Assembly: GCA_037349105.1 (NCBI GenBank)
Contig: JAYJMM010000083.1
Span: 930,001-994,000 of the forward strand
Source of the DNA: Limnomonas spitsbergensis
Lineage: Eukaryota; Chlorophyta; Chlorophyceae; Chlamydomonadales
DNA: 64,000 nt
Direction: 5' to 3'
Numbering within the stretch: position 1 is the stretch's first letter; the number at the start of each line of letters is the position of its first letter. Under the pieces are notes generated by a model, which made no database searches, was not told the DNA's origin, and worked only from the letters and a program-made list of their open reading frames with translations. The position numbers and the translations under genes were made by a program. This document shows positions 41,633-53,389 of this stretch, piece by piece.

Positions 41633-43351
41633 CACAAGAGGGCAGACGGGGAGTGCACCGGCTGCGAGCCGCTGAAGCTGCGTGTTTAGTGGCCCCGTGC
41701 GGCCAAGCTATCTCCAGCGCAAAGGATGAGGATGACGAGCAGGCACAGAGCCACAGACTGCCAGTGCTGCAGAGAGGGCTTTCAACAGCAGGGCCAGGGC
41801 CATATCCTTGATCAACAATGTGCTGACAGACCTGCCCCGCTCAACCCCGGCCCACCTCCATGCAGGGGTGGATACGGAGTGCTTACCCGAGGAAGCGGTG
41901 CACGCCCTGGAAAAGGAGGGAGTGGTCCTGTTCGAGCCCTTCGGAGGTATGTGCTCTGGGCTTGAGATGGTGCTTAGGGCAGGCATCCCAGTCACACAGT
42001 ATCTGTATGCAGACACCAGTGCCACCATGCGGGAGATCGCAGGGGGCAGGCTGGTGCAGCTGCACAAGCAGTACCCGCTGCTGCTCCCAGCGCCAGCCTT
42101 CGAGGGGGCGTTCAGGACGCTGCCCCAAGACGTGTACTCCATTTCCGCCCAGCACTTCATAGAGGCTGGGGCCCAGCAGGGTCGCCAGTGGTTTATGGTG
42201 GCCGGATGGGAGTGCCACGACTTGTCGGCAGCCGGCAAAGGCAAGGGGCTCGAAGGGGACCGGAGCAAGTCTTTCTTCCCGCTCATCCGGCTGCTAGGCT
42301 CTTTGCAGATCCTGCAGAAGGCCAGGCCACCGGCATACCTGATTGAGAATGTCGCTATGCAGTTGAATCAGAGGAGCGAGAAGGCTAGCGTAGAGGCTTT
42401 TGGCGAAGTGTGCAGGATCCTGGGCAGGCCATCCCTGTTTGATGCGGCGTAGGTGGGCTCCTATGCCCACCGCACGCGCAACTACTGGGGCAACCTGGCA
42501 CCAGCTGCAGACATTGAGTTTTTTATCCAGGCATCACATAGGCCACACGACGGTATTGTGGATGACATTCTAGACGAGGGCAGTAGGGCCCAGGTTGTGG
42601 CTTGCCCTGATAACGGCGGGTACCGCATCAACGTGTCCGGACAGCCAAGGAGGGCGCTGCCTGCCTCATGGCCACCCCAGCATCCTACGCCTTCAGGAAC
42701 GGGCAGATCGGGCTAGTGTTCAGGCCTATGGGGGACCTGCAGGAACCAAACGCCAACGAAAGGGAGAGGGCCATGGGGTACGCAGTCGGGTCCACACTGC
42801 CTCGCCCAGACTTTCCTGAGGGGGATAGAAGGGCCGCCTTGGGCAGGTGCATGGATGCTTGGGCCCTAGAGGCTTGGCTCACCGTGGCACTTGAGGTGGC
42901 CAAGATCACCCCAAGGGAGCTGGCTCGCAGGGCCCGCTTACCCGGCCCGGACCGCGACCCCGCTATTGGTATGACCCTGAAGTCCACACATTGCGCCCTC
43001 GCTACTGCAGGCGAAGCATGCTCAGGCGAGGGGGAAGTGGCAGCTACGTACCGGCAGTGCCTGTGGGAGTCTGCGGCGGCCGACTGGGCGGATGCCGCCC
43101 AAGAACCAGGTGGGCAGCCAGAATCAGGAGTTGCTCCCGTTAGTTCCGATAAAGACGATGCAGGGGAAGTTGTGGACCCGCCAGGGTGTGCAGCCGGGCC
43201 TGCAGCCCGAGTGGACGTGTGGACGGACGAGCCAGTCCTGCAGTACCTCCACCTGAAAGTGCATCCCCCATGGGCCGAACCAGGAGAGCAAGCCAGAGTG
43301 CAGCGTAGGGCCGCCCCTTTCCAGTGGGAACCTGAGAGAGGGGCGTGCTGA
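41633..43351 (+). pseudogene. DNMT3/DRM-like cytosine-C5 methyltransferase of copy 2
   Basis: After a linker, the frame from 41808 carries motif I (FEPFGGMCSGLE), motif IV GWECHDLS (candidate Cys at 42213-42215) and motif VI LIENV. A TAG (42450-42452) replaces the Gln of copy 1 just before motif VIII (SYAHRTRNYWGN). A frameshift near 42660 leads to the C-terminal motifs (NANERERAMGYAVGST, RRAALGRCMDAW). As in copy 1, the motif IV Pro is Glu, so the substitution is a family trait. It is followed with a frameshift near 43345 by integrase. Confidence 0.85.
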
Positions 43352-45033
43352 TGAGGCTGATGCCAGATGGGCGGCGGTGCGTTGTTCCTAGGCCTGAGGA
43401 CAGGCTGGCAGTGATCAAGGAAGCGCATGCTAGCACAGGCCATTTTGGCAGCCACCGTATGGCCCTCATGATCATGCAGCAACACTGGTGGAGAGGACTT
43501 AGGGCAGCAGTCAGAAAGGCTGTCCAGGAGTGCGGGATGTGCGACAGGGCCAGGGCGTCCACATTTAATCATACGCAGCCCGACCTGCATCCACTCCCTA
43601 TTGAGGGTTTATTTTTCCGCTGGGGTGTGGATCTGTGCGGACCATTCACCATCACACCTAGAGGCAACCGGTATGTCATGGTGTGTGTGGAGCACTACTC
43701 CAAGTGGGTAGAGCTGATCCCTATCCCCAGCAAGGCGTCTGACGTAACGGCCTTGGCGTTCTTCCAAAACGTGGTCGCACGGTTTGGGGGATGTGCAGAG
43801 GTAGTCACCGACCAAGGGACTGAGTTCCAGGGGGAGTTCCAAGACATGTTACTGGATTGTTTCATTGACCACCGCACCACCTCTGCCAACCACCCCCAGG
43901 CAGATGGGCTGTCCGAAAGGGCCGTCCAGACCCTCAAGACGGGCCTACGCAAGTGCTGCAGGGACGGGAGCAGCGACGACTCATGGGACAGGATGGTCCC
44001 GTGGGTTGCCCTGGGCTTCAGGTGCTCGCCTCAGCAGGCTACGCGCATGGCACCCTACGAAGTGCTGTACGGGCAGAAGCCTGTGTTCCCCTCCAAGGTG
44101 GGAGCGGACCTGTGGAGCACGGCGCGGATGGCAACGGTGGAGGAGGCAGCAGACCTGCTCCTCGCCAGGGTGGCCAGGATCAAGGAGGCCCTCCCTGTGG
44201 CGGGCGAGCACCTCAAGATTGCACAGCACAGGGACAAGCTGCGCTATGCAAGGATCCGCGGAGGGGGGTATGTCCCCCAGGTCAGGCGGTTCGCCGTTGG
44301 GGACTACGTGTACGTCAGGTACGCGTCGGAGCGGCGCAGCCTCGACCCCAAGGCCATGCCAGAAAGAGCAGATGGCCTGACGGTGACGGAAAACGCAGTC
44401 AATTGCTCCCCATGTCATCTCCCCAACCTGAAAGGCAAGGTGGATTTCGGCGCCACCAGGCCCAACGTCAGCCTGTCGTGTGAGGTCTGCCGCCTCCCCG
44501 ACCGAGGGGAGGTCATGCTCCTGGGTGACACCTGCAACACCGGCTGGCACATGGATTGCCTATCGCCCGCGCTGCCTGCAGTACCCGAGGGGGACTGGAT
44601 GTGCCCCAGGTGCAAGCCAGGACCAGGGCCCGAGGCACCTGGCCAAGGGGCAGGCCCAGCCTCAGGGGCACCGCCCAGCAGCCCAGCCTCAGAGGCACCG
44701 CCCAGCAGCCCAGCCCACCTCGACGGGGCGGCAACCAGGGCAGCCAGGGCAGCGGCAAGGGCAGCCTTGGAGACCGGGGCAATGGACAAGCCGGAAGTGG
44801 AGGTCATGTCCACCAACCCAGCCACAAAGAAATGGAGCGGGGCATTGCCAGGCCCATGCCCAACGGGCTGTACGACATCTCGTACACCACTGGCAGGTGG
44901 GAGGCCAATATCACCCCAAGGGCGGTCCAGCGAAGGGCTAAGGCGGCCATGGACGCAGCAAGAGCAGAGAGGGAGTCAGCTGCCAAGGGGCAGACAGTCA
45001 GGAAGGGCGAGGAGGGATAGGAATCCCCTATAA
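43345..45033 (+). pseudogene. Integrase plus PHD finger of copy 2
   Basis: A 562-codon frame. Zinc-binding region with H28, H33, C63 and C66 all present (EAHASTGHFGSH, QECGMCDRAR). Catalytic core D96 (VDLCGPF), D156 (VTDQGTEF) and E191 (GLSERAVQ), 34 residues between the last two. PHD finger at about residues 376-423: CEVC, LLGDTC, GWHMDC, CPRC. The fourth ligand is Gly as in copy 1. A frameshift near 44825 moves the conserved tail (MERGIARPMPNGLYDISYTT) to another frame. This is the best-preserved integrase core of the family here. Confidence 0.85.
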
Positions 45034-45151
45034 TGGCAGTACGCGCTGAGCACTTGACGGAACCCACGCCATACCTGGAAGAATGAGCCGGTGCCAGCCC
45101 TAGGGGAACACCCCACGGGCGGCACGGCTGGCACTAGTAGGCAGCAGGCAG

Positions 45152-46293
45152 TGGGCCGACGGCCAGCAGGACGTAGCCTAGTACTCAAGTCAAAAGCTTT
45201 CCCGATGTACCGTAGTAACAGGAGCAGCGAGCCAAAGGAGTACATAGTGACGACGGCTAAAGCGCTGATTCAAGTAGTAGAATTGCATGACAATTGCCTT
45301 TGGAGTAGAGACTGCCGCAGGGCCATCCAGCAGAGGGGCAAGACTAGGATAGGACACCGCTGCTACTACACGCATCTCCTGTGGCCTAGGGCCAGGTGTC
45401 AACGGTGCAGTGGGGCGAGAGCAGCGGATGCTCTGCAGTTGTCTGTGTGCCTGCCAGAGGCTTTTGGATTGAAACGCTTCCAAGCGGTAGAACATATAGA
45501 TTCTGACAATTTCTGGGGGTTCTGTAGATTCTGGCGGTTTCTGATGGTTTCTGATGGTTTCTGATGGGTTCTGATGGTTCCTTATGGTGTCTGATGGTTT
45601 CTGACTTTTTATTGACTTTATCCAAGCATGACACTGGTGACGGTACCGGATTCTGTGTGCCCTGATCAGGCCAGAGTGAGATCGGTAGTAGCCCAGAGGC
45701 CTTTGTCGAGTGTGAGAACCGTGGGAGAACCTAGGGTAAGCCACGGAATTCAGATTTTCTTTGGTGAATTTCCCTTCGTGGATTTCCTGCAGGACATTTC
45801 CTGCAGTGGATTTTCTTCAGTGGATTTTCTTCTGACTGTCTGGATTGCAGTCAGTTGTTTAAGAGACTTCTGTGTTAGGGAACTGACAAGTTCTGAGTGT
45901 ACATATTTTCCGATTCCAATTTCAGTACCACCCCTAGTCCGGCTCCCCACGCACGCCCGGAGGGCTTATTGTGTGGGAGCGGGGGGCGAGTAAAGTAGGG
46001 GCGGTACCCACAGCTAGGGGCGCCCGGGTAGGCCAGCCTTCCCTCTTATAAAGTACGCTGTACCTAGTTACCCCTTTACAGCCCTTGTACCTCCGCAGTG
46101 TAGTACAAGGTGCACGTGTGTACGGTGTTAAACCATAGTTGTGAGTAGTGTGAGCCACTCTAAGGCAGTACGGACAGCTTCCACCATTTTGGCACGGTTA
46201 CTGCTTTATGGTGCGACACTTGCCTTAACATGAATACAGGATACGTAGCGGTTCGCAGAGCAGTATGGACGATTGGTATGTGTGAGTGGGCCG
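45152..46293 (+). repeat. 3' LTR of copy 2, truncated by a Tc1-type element
   Basis: Begins near GGGCCGACGGCCAGC, matching the start of the copy 1 3' LTR and the LTR fragment at 54292. Later blocks (GTACATATTTTCC, CCGGCTCCC, GGAGGGCTTA, GGTACCCAC, CAGCCCTTGTA, GTACAAGG, GTTACTGCTTTATGGTGCGACA) recur in the same order in 53390-53860 on the minus strand. A TATAAAG occurs at about 46049. The LTR is cut off at 46293 by the element at 46296. Confidence 0.65.
45500..45610 (+). repeat. Tandem repeat of a TTTCTGATGG-type unit in the LTR
   Basis: About ten imperfect units of 10-11 bases (TTTCTGATGG, GTTCTGATGG, TTTCTGGGGG and similar). Confidence 0.8.
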
Positions 46294-46295
46294 TA

Positions 46296-48059
46296 CAGGG
46301 CGGGTCAGATGTATGGACACGTTTTAGGGGTACTGAGGTTTGACCCGCCGTCCCAGCCTGGTTCACACTAGCAGTACCAACTGCAATTTGAAGTAATCTC
46401 TCTAGGAACTGCCTCGATCGACCTGGTGTGTTGCTACATCGTCAAGTGCTGTAATCAGCTTGCCATTCACGGTTTATTGAGGTCTGTTGGGGTATATCAT
46501 TTGAATCCGAATGGCAGTTGGATGCCAAAAACTGTCCCGTTGGGTACCAAACTTGCGGCGGCTGAGCCTGAAAAGTGGCCAAAACCCGGTTAAGGTATAT
46601 CCTTCAGTGGGTGTAGGTGGGGCATAGACGGAGGCATTGCCGCCTTCCCTGGGTCATTTGGCCAATCCAACATGCAGATATGGCCTTCCATGTGGCCCAC
46701 ATCAGGGCTGTCTTTGATGGATTGGAATTCACTCCAAACCTGTCTGATTGCTATGATGTCTGGTGATTCAGAGAGCCTGAGAGTAGCTAATTAAGACTGC
46801 CCGCCCAATTTCTGCACCATTCCCCACTCCAGAGGCTGCACATTTGGGGCAAAGGTGGCTTGTCAGGAAGCCATGCCCCTTGCCCCATGCAGCCCCTCAG
46901 CCATGCAATCTCCCATATCACTGCCACTGAGTTCCAGAATGCCTTAAGTCAGGTATCCACTCTGTATTCACTCTTTATTCACACATCTTGATTTTTATGT
47001 CCTTTACTCCAGGCCCCCCTGTCACGAGGCACCAGTGACCTTAAAGTATCACTGCGCACAGCAGTCACCAAAGGAGTGCTAGGAGCCCTTTACCAAGGGT
47101 AACCTGCTGTGCAGGAGCGATAATCTGTCTGGTAAGCAGATTATTCTCGACTTAATCCTCAGGTTACTGCACTAACCTTTGATGATTCTTCCCTTACTGT
47201 TGACAGAAGTTACGAAGTGAAGTCGACCCTGGTGAAGACTGATGCACTGATGTCGACATTTGACAGGTTGGGGCGGCTTAGACCGAACTTGTGGACGAAG
47301 CTGCCCGAAGTGATGAAGAGTGTAGAGCTGAATGAACGACTCTTGATGGAGAAGATCAACTGAAAGATCAGATGATCGACTTGGTAGCCAAGAAAGGCTG
47401 GGGAAGCAGCTTGCAGTGTCGACTTAAGTTCTAGAGATTGAGCTGAGAGCTCGCAGTGTAGAGGTGTCAAGCGAGAGAGCAAGAAGAATGAGGAGTGGAA
47501 GTAGAGGTGATGGAACTAGAGATAGCGAATAAGTGTAGTGTGTAACTAGAGCTATTCGCACAGTGTAGTATCCAGGCTTCGATACTTAATGATGTGGTCT
47601 TAAGAGCGAAAGGATCAGTGTAGAATTAACTAGAGATCTCCTTCTTATCTTAGCTGAGCCAGCCAGATCTGCCGAGGACTGATTTTGCGAGAGGATGGAG
47701 AAAAACAGCACAGGTGGTTTCAGAGCCACAACCCTAGGCTTTACATCAGGTAATACTTCAGCTATGGAGGCCAGCACTGCAACATAACATCCTCAAAAAA
47801 TAGAGGCAGGCCCCTCAGCATGGCCAAGTTATCTCAAAACATACATTTATTGGAGTTGGTGATTCTGTCAAGTGGACTCCTTAAGCCCATTGTGTTTGCG
47901 TTTGATTATCTCAAGGGACAGTTGGTGCCTACCAGTATTAGTGCACTACTAGCAATCAGGTTAGAGCACAGTCAATGTGTAACTGATATCAAGTCATGAC
48001 CTAACCTCCTTGCACTGCTGGGCCTGTCCACGTTTTTACAATACATATGACCCGCCCTG
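46296..48059 (-). mobile_element. Solitary Tc1-type module A with TA target duplication
   Basis: Inverse orientation of the A modules in the array: the right end (minus strand) reads CAGGGCGGGTCATATGTATT and the left end CAGGGCGGGTCAGATGTATG. TA flanks both ends (46294-46295 and 48060-48061), the standard Tc1/mariner duplication. It shows that A moves on its own, without B. It is more diverged from A1-A5 than they are from one another. It is enlarged by a 619-bp insertion at 47021-47639. Confidence 0.85.
47021..47639. mobile_element. 619-bp insertion of unknown type inside the solitary A module
   Basis: The flanking A sequence is continuous when it is removed. CCT occurs on both sides (47018-47020 and 47640-47642), a possible 3-base duplication. 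It begins GTCACGAGGC and ends TAGAGATCT, with no clear TIRs and no gene. It could be a solo LTR or a non-autonomous element. Confidence 0.5.
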
Positions 48060-48061
48060 TA

Positions 48062-48772
48062 CGCAATTGATTTGTGGTCGGAGGTCGAAAGTGTGGTCAG
48101 GCATGCCTGATCAAACTTTGTGCATTCCAGACTCAGCATAGTAAGTAAATGAAGGGTTTCAAACGTGCAAGGCAGCGTCCGCGCCTGTCGCAATTAGACA
48201 CATGGTTTCATTTGAATTGCGCCCCCCCCCCCTCAAGGCTATGCTATATTCTGAATCGTGTTTTGAATTGAACTTGCGGATCCTGGATTTCCGGGACGCT
48301 CTCGACCAACCATATCACTAGACCCCAGGGTATTAACGACTAACGCTGTCCACCCGTCGCCCCCGAAGACGTGACGTCCTGCTTTCGCATTGGAAGCTCG
48401 AGTAAGTAATTTACCACAGTCAGAGCATACGTAGATATCGACCATGCCCAGCAGCTTGCATGCCTGCACACATCAGACCGTACCTTAGTAGTGTACCTGG
48501 TTCTTCATCTCCACCGCTGCCTAACAGATACTCCGTGGGCGGAAACCGAGCGAGACCAAATCCCCCCCTTATCCTCTGGGGTCTGCGCCTATATTCCACC
48601 AGCGGCGGGCCCCCGTCGGCATTGCGAAGTTACGAATCTTCTCCCGATTGTGTGTCGACCTCCCATTGGCCACCCCAGCCTGTGATTAGCTAGCCCGTCA
48701 AATCCGCGTGCGTGACCGGTCCAGTCACCACCCGTGTGGCGCCGAGGCATCACTCTTCGACACTGAAGTCGG
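48062..48772. other. No recognised gene; upstream region of the CCT gene
   Basis: Contains a run of C (48222-48232) and no domain-bearing frame. It probably holds the promoter and 5' UTR of the plus-strand gene at 48773, but I see no clear TATA box. Confidence 0.45.
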
Positions 48773-51700
48773 ATGGCAGCCCAGGCCCATCAATTATTCA
48801 GCTCTAGCTTGTGCACATCAGTGCAGGCTGAGCCCCCCCGCCTGCCCACTCTGAGTGACACAGCATCAGCGGGAAATCAGCAGCAGCAACAGCAGGACTT
48901 CGGGCACTTAAGCGCCTTCTTCGACTTCTTGAAGACTATTGACCGCAGCATCAGCAGTGCCGCCGCCGCCGCATGCCCTGCAGCCTTCGCAGATATTGAC
49001 AAGCGGGACCAGCGAGGGATGCAGCGGCTCCTATTTAGCCTTTATCAACACCGAAAGGAGCAGCTTTGCACGCTGTTGGTAGAGCATGTGCTATGCTTGG
49101 CAGCAGCAGCGCCGCCGCAAGGCACGTCTATTGCGTTTGCACCTAGTGCCTCATCCGCTGCTGCTATGGAGCACAAGCTCCTCCGGCTCTCAACCTTCCT
49201 GCGCCCTTGCAATAGCGCGGAGGAGGAAAGCGGAGCGGGCGAGGGCGAGGCCCATGCGTCAGCAAGTGCCCCGCTTGTAAACCTGCTGGACCCGCAGCAT
49301 CCAGTTTGGGGACGGCTGTACTCTGCAGTACAGTCACTCTCTGACTCCGAGGTCAGTGGAACTGATTGTTTGATATATAACTGTAATTGTCAATTCTACA
49401 GGTTGGGTCCTTTCCGAACATGTATGGGGAGATGCATAGATCTGTTACTGTAGCCAGTGCCCCTCCAGCTTTAATTTTTGTGAAGGGTGTGCAGAGGGGG
49501 TATCTTGAAGGCTTCAAACATGTAATTGGGCAGGGTAATGCAGGCTCGCCAGGCGGGCGGTGCACATGCCCTGGACCAGAAACATCGGTAGACCCCGCCC
49601 TTAGTTTCAAAAGCTTCTGTACAACATGGATATAGATGACAGCATGCCTGTAGTGTGTCTGTGATGGATCTATGTCATTTGACTTTTGCGATCAAGGGAA
49701 ATACCTATTCTCTTAACAGGGCAGTACTGTTTACTGAAATCCCCACATGGTACACAAATACTAAGAAATCCCTTTTTCACTCTCAGCCTCATACCTTGGT
49801 CATCCCACCCTCATGCCTTGACCATGTAGAACGGCAGCATTTGCGCGCATGCAGATGTATGCCTGGTCAGCAAGCACAGCCTTGAATGAGCATATGACAG
49901 GCGGCCCGTGATCGCATCACAATTACTGCTGACCATCTGCAATGACTGGACACACTAATGGCCCCACTGCACAGGGACAGCAGGGGCAGGCTCGGCATAA
50001 TGACTGCTGGCCATCTTCAACAAGATGGAATCCCGAAGGCCTGGCAGGACATTTGCAGAGGCAGGCCCTCAGGCCAAAGACAGAACCCTACTGCACTATA
50101 GAAGCCCTGCACACTTTGCGCTTTGCGCCGGAAAGCCCCAGCCCTGAGAACAGCATCGTATCCTGCCCAACGACTGATGCATCGATGCACCTCAGCAAGA
50201 GGGTGAACTCATGGTTAGCCAGCGCAGGTGATGCAGCGGCCAGCGGCAGAAAGCCTCTGCCAGTGGGAGCAGCCGCAGAGGCCTCTGTCATGTTCAACAC
50301 AAGGCCTATTTTTATGCCTCCTCGCGACGTTAACTCCCCGCAGCGGTTTGACGTCGCCGCCAACGCTGCTCAGGCGACGTTGCACGTCAGAACATCAGCG
50401 CCCGCTGCCCACCCTGCGGTGGGCAGTAGTCACTTGCGATCGCCCTCGTCCGGCAGTTCATCTGGGATGCCTGCATCGCATTCATGCAGGAGTCCCAGCG
50501 CTGACGCAGCTGGCTGCCTCCTGATGCTGAATCGGGCGCTGGCAGTTGGGCATGCGGTTTTACCACCCAGAGCCCCGACTGGAGGGACGCCGCCACTTGC
50601 CACCAAGTCCAGAGGGCCTGCTGCGACCTCCGCAAAAGCAAACGCAGCACCCACCCAGCTTGACATGGCGTTTGCCCTGGAGCAGGCCTCTGCCATGCCG
50701 GCCAGCCCTCCGGGTGGCCCCCGCCTGAGCGTCCGCGCCTTGAGAGTCCAGCGGTACCTGGAGAAGAGGCGCCGGGGCGCATTCAAGCAGCACGTCAAGT
50801 ATGAAAACCGGAGGACTTCGGCGGCGAGACGTGTGAGGGTCAGGGGACGTTTTGTGTCTGCAAAGGTGCGGGGCAGGCAAGAGTACCGTATTTTTCTCGA
50901 GATCATCAGCTGACACGTTATGACTTATGATATGTCAGGTCTTAAATACGATATTTTGGATTCGCTCTGCCTTTCCGAATGACGAATTCATGAGTTGTTT
51001 GACAGGTTGGCAAGGACGTACACACAACTAATAGGGAGGGGGCGTGGAGCACGCTGTCGACGGGATATACACCGCTCGCAGTATGCCTTCGCGCGTGACG
51101 CGCCCCTTATGCCGAAACTGGCACCGCCCAAAACGTTCACTACTCTCCCTTGTGTAAAATTTTAGAGCTAATAAATGGTTTATGTGAGTTTCCGTGATCC
51201 CAATTGATGAAGTGATGTCTCGCGAGCAAGTCCCACAATTTGAAGAAGGTCAATGACTCATATATAACCGATATTTCCGGATTGCGCGTAGTTTATGTAG
51301 GAAAGGTGGCTATCAAAACACGTCTCCGGAGACAAGACCAAGGGGAGATGCATAGCCTTGTTAATACCTAAACAAATGAGTGGTGCAGATGGGTGCATCC
51401 TGACAGCTCATGTGCCTTCTGTTCAACTTGTCTTTTTGACATGCGTGGAGAGAAACAAGAACAATGAGGTTTGCCTAAATACGGGCAGAGCAAACATCGA
51501 CACACAGGTTTTCCTGGCATACAGTGGACTCCAATCAACTTCATTCAATTTTTTGAAGGAGCTGAAGTCTGTGTCAAAGTCCCCCGCTTGCAATGCCGTG
51601 GATCTAACATGAAGCAAGTCCAGCATCTGAAAACCATCATCAGAAATCCAATGTGTGATTTGTCTTGGCCACCGTGTTTCAGGAGAGTGGCGAGGTGGCT

Positions 51701-52339
51701 CGGCAGAAGTCATCAGGGCCCTCTCAGCGGCCTGAGTCCTCATCAGGCACAGTTTCTGGTCGAGAACGGGTCCAGAAGCAGGAGTCCCAGAGGCCCGCTC
51801 ACAATAGTACTGCTGCCCCATCATCCACACCTCAGCAGATGGGCAGCACCTCAGAGACCACCCGCAGCAGGCCGCATGAGCCAGCAAACGCAACACCGTC
51901 TTTCGCCCCTGGAAACAGGAGCAGCAGCCTAGCGACAGCGCACATGACGGCGTACCCTGGTGGCCCTCCTGTAGGGACGGAAGCTGCCACTGCACAAGGT
52001 ATGCCGCATCACCTGCCTGCGAGCCAAGTAGAAGCAATGGGATTCCAGCAGGTGGCTGCGCTGCAGATGTGGCCCGGGCAGACATTCTTTCACCCGCCGC
52101 CACAGATGTACATGTCTCCTTGGGGCATGCCGTTCCCGCCACATGTCATGTACGGCACGGGCGCTGGTGCAATGCCACTACCTCCCCGCCACGCCGGCCT
52201 GCCTCCCGCTCAGCATGAGGTTTCGGAGTCGATGGTCTCTGGGCCTGAACACTCCCCAAGCGTTTTCGAGCAAGAGCAGGACAACTTTTGCCTACATATA
52301 GAGCCCCTGACGCTGGGGATGGTGGGCAGGCTATCTTGA
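48773..52339 (+). CDS. CCT-domain protein, predicted three-exon host gene
   Basis: Predicted exons 48773-49351, 49975-50865 and 51683-52339, joined at GT-AG sites (GAG/GTCAGT, CACAG/GGA, AAAG/GTGCGG, TTTCAG/GAG), all in phase 0. This gives about 708 residues from the ATG at 48773 to a TGA. Exon 1: a Gln run and a helical region (LSAFFDFLKTIDRSI), unassigned. Exon 2 ends in a CCT domain at about 50730-50865: ALRVQRYLEKRRRGAFKQHV, YENRRTSAARR, RVRGRFVSA, matching the R-Y-x-EKR...F...Y-x-x-R...RxRGRF pattern of CONSTANS/TOC1-type proteins, with basic residues that could act as a nuclear signal. CCT proteins act in transcription, often in light or clock responses. Exon 3 is Pro/Met/Gly-rich, low in complexity. 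The exon 2 and 3 joins are inference; separate genes are possible. Confidence 0.6.
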
Positions 52340-53389
52340 GCCTGGATGTAACAACAGGGACCCCTGGGCATGCATTCTTGTGATGAGGCTTTTGTCATGG
52401 CCTGACGCAAGACAGCAAAATCCCTCTTGGCAGGCAGAACACTGCCCTCTTTTTCAGTGCCTCTTTTTTGTTGTAGCATAGGTAGCACTTCTGTGGACTG
52501 CACAGTATTTTTAGATATGGTGTGCATGTAGTGAACGTGTCTGTATGAGGTTACATGAATATTTTTAGGTTCCACTGATTTGAGAGTGAAAAGAGTGTGG
52601 AGTGTGAAATGGAGTGTGAAATGGATATTGAATTACTGGTCAGTGAAACCTTACCGGCACGCCTCTTCACTTAACCTTGGAGGGGAGTGTTGGTTTCCTA
52701 GCGTCTAATACATATGTACAAGTAGTTCCCATTATTTTTTATGAGGATGGGCCTAACCAGTCCCTCTGCTCTGCACTAGAAATGTAGTGCATTTTGTCGC
52801 AACTCTGGTGAGCTCCAATGTCAGCGTGCGGCTGGTAGTGCGCAGCCAGCCCGTATCCCGTCTTCTACGGCAAGATTTGGGTGATCTTCTAAACAAAGAC
52901 GTTCAAATTTAGTGTGGCCCAGTTCACCATGCGTTACGGTGGCGCAGCTAGTGGTGCTGAATCATCATGTACCTTTTGAGGCGCTGCACCGAATCATTGG
53001 GCGAATCTGGTGTGCCTAACCGTTTGGACTTGCCTAACGTCCTTACTTTGCTTCCCTAATTGTGTTGCATGTTTGCTGTCATGAAGTTTATCTTAATTTC
53101 TTTTTCTGTACCCGCTAGTGAGCGCCTGGTTTCGAAGCAATGGTAACAAGAGATGCACTTTGTTATGACCGCCTGAACTAGAATCTGCCTCCTCCCTCTA
53201 ATTTTTCAGTAAAAAAATCCCAGCAGTTCTCATGGAAGGGTGTTTAAGCAATGGGATGTGGGATGAAGAGGTAGGTAAGATATACATCTTCGCTTTCGAA
53301 TATGAGAGTTTCTAACTCGTTCTGCTTCTAGCTTAAAATGTAGTTATGGCAGCTTGTGACTCGTAGCCCTTCCCCGTTCATGTTTCTAA
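52340..53389. other. 3' flank of the CCT gene and intergenic sequence
   Basis: No recognisable gene. A short direct repeat of GTGTGAAATGGA is at about 52598-52625. TGTAA, a common algal polyadenylation signal, occurs at 52348, but too close to the stop codon to be persuasive. Confidence 0.4.

Larger units (their letters stand above)
20970..46295 (+). mobile_element. Giant DNMT-carrying Ty3/gypsy-type retroelement, copy 2 (interrupted)
   Basis: Plus-strand relative of copy 1, head-to-head with it. Without its two insertions (24628-36869 and 40901-41626) it is about 12.4 kb: LTR/leader, Gag N-terminus, the unknown conserved block, zinc-rich segment, membrane-like linker, RT, RNase H, DNMT, integrase, PHD and 3' LTR. 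The Gag capsid, CCHC knuckles and protease of copy 1 (equivalent to about 10.6-16.5 kb) are absent. Many frameshifts and stops show it is not functional as Gag-Pol. The 3' LTR is cut by a Tc1-type element at 46296. Confidence 0.85.

Noticed and set aside
39392..42452. Alternative genetic code with TAG read as Gln, known in some ulvophyte algae
   Set aside because: Stops also replace Lys, Glu, Cys and Trp, TGA stops and frameshifts are common in the same copies, and decay explains all of them. The predicted host gene does not use internal TAG.
49942..50913. CCT-bearing frame as a complete single-exon gene
   Set aside because: Its first codons precede a good acceptor at 49974, and the frame after the CCT domain crosses a good donor at 50866. 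A three-exon model with all phase-0 joins fits better, though it is unproven.
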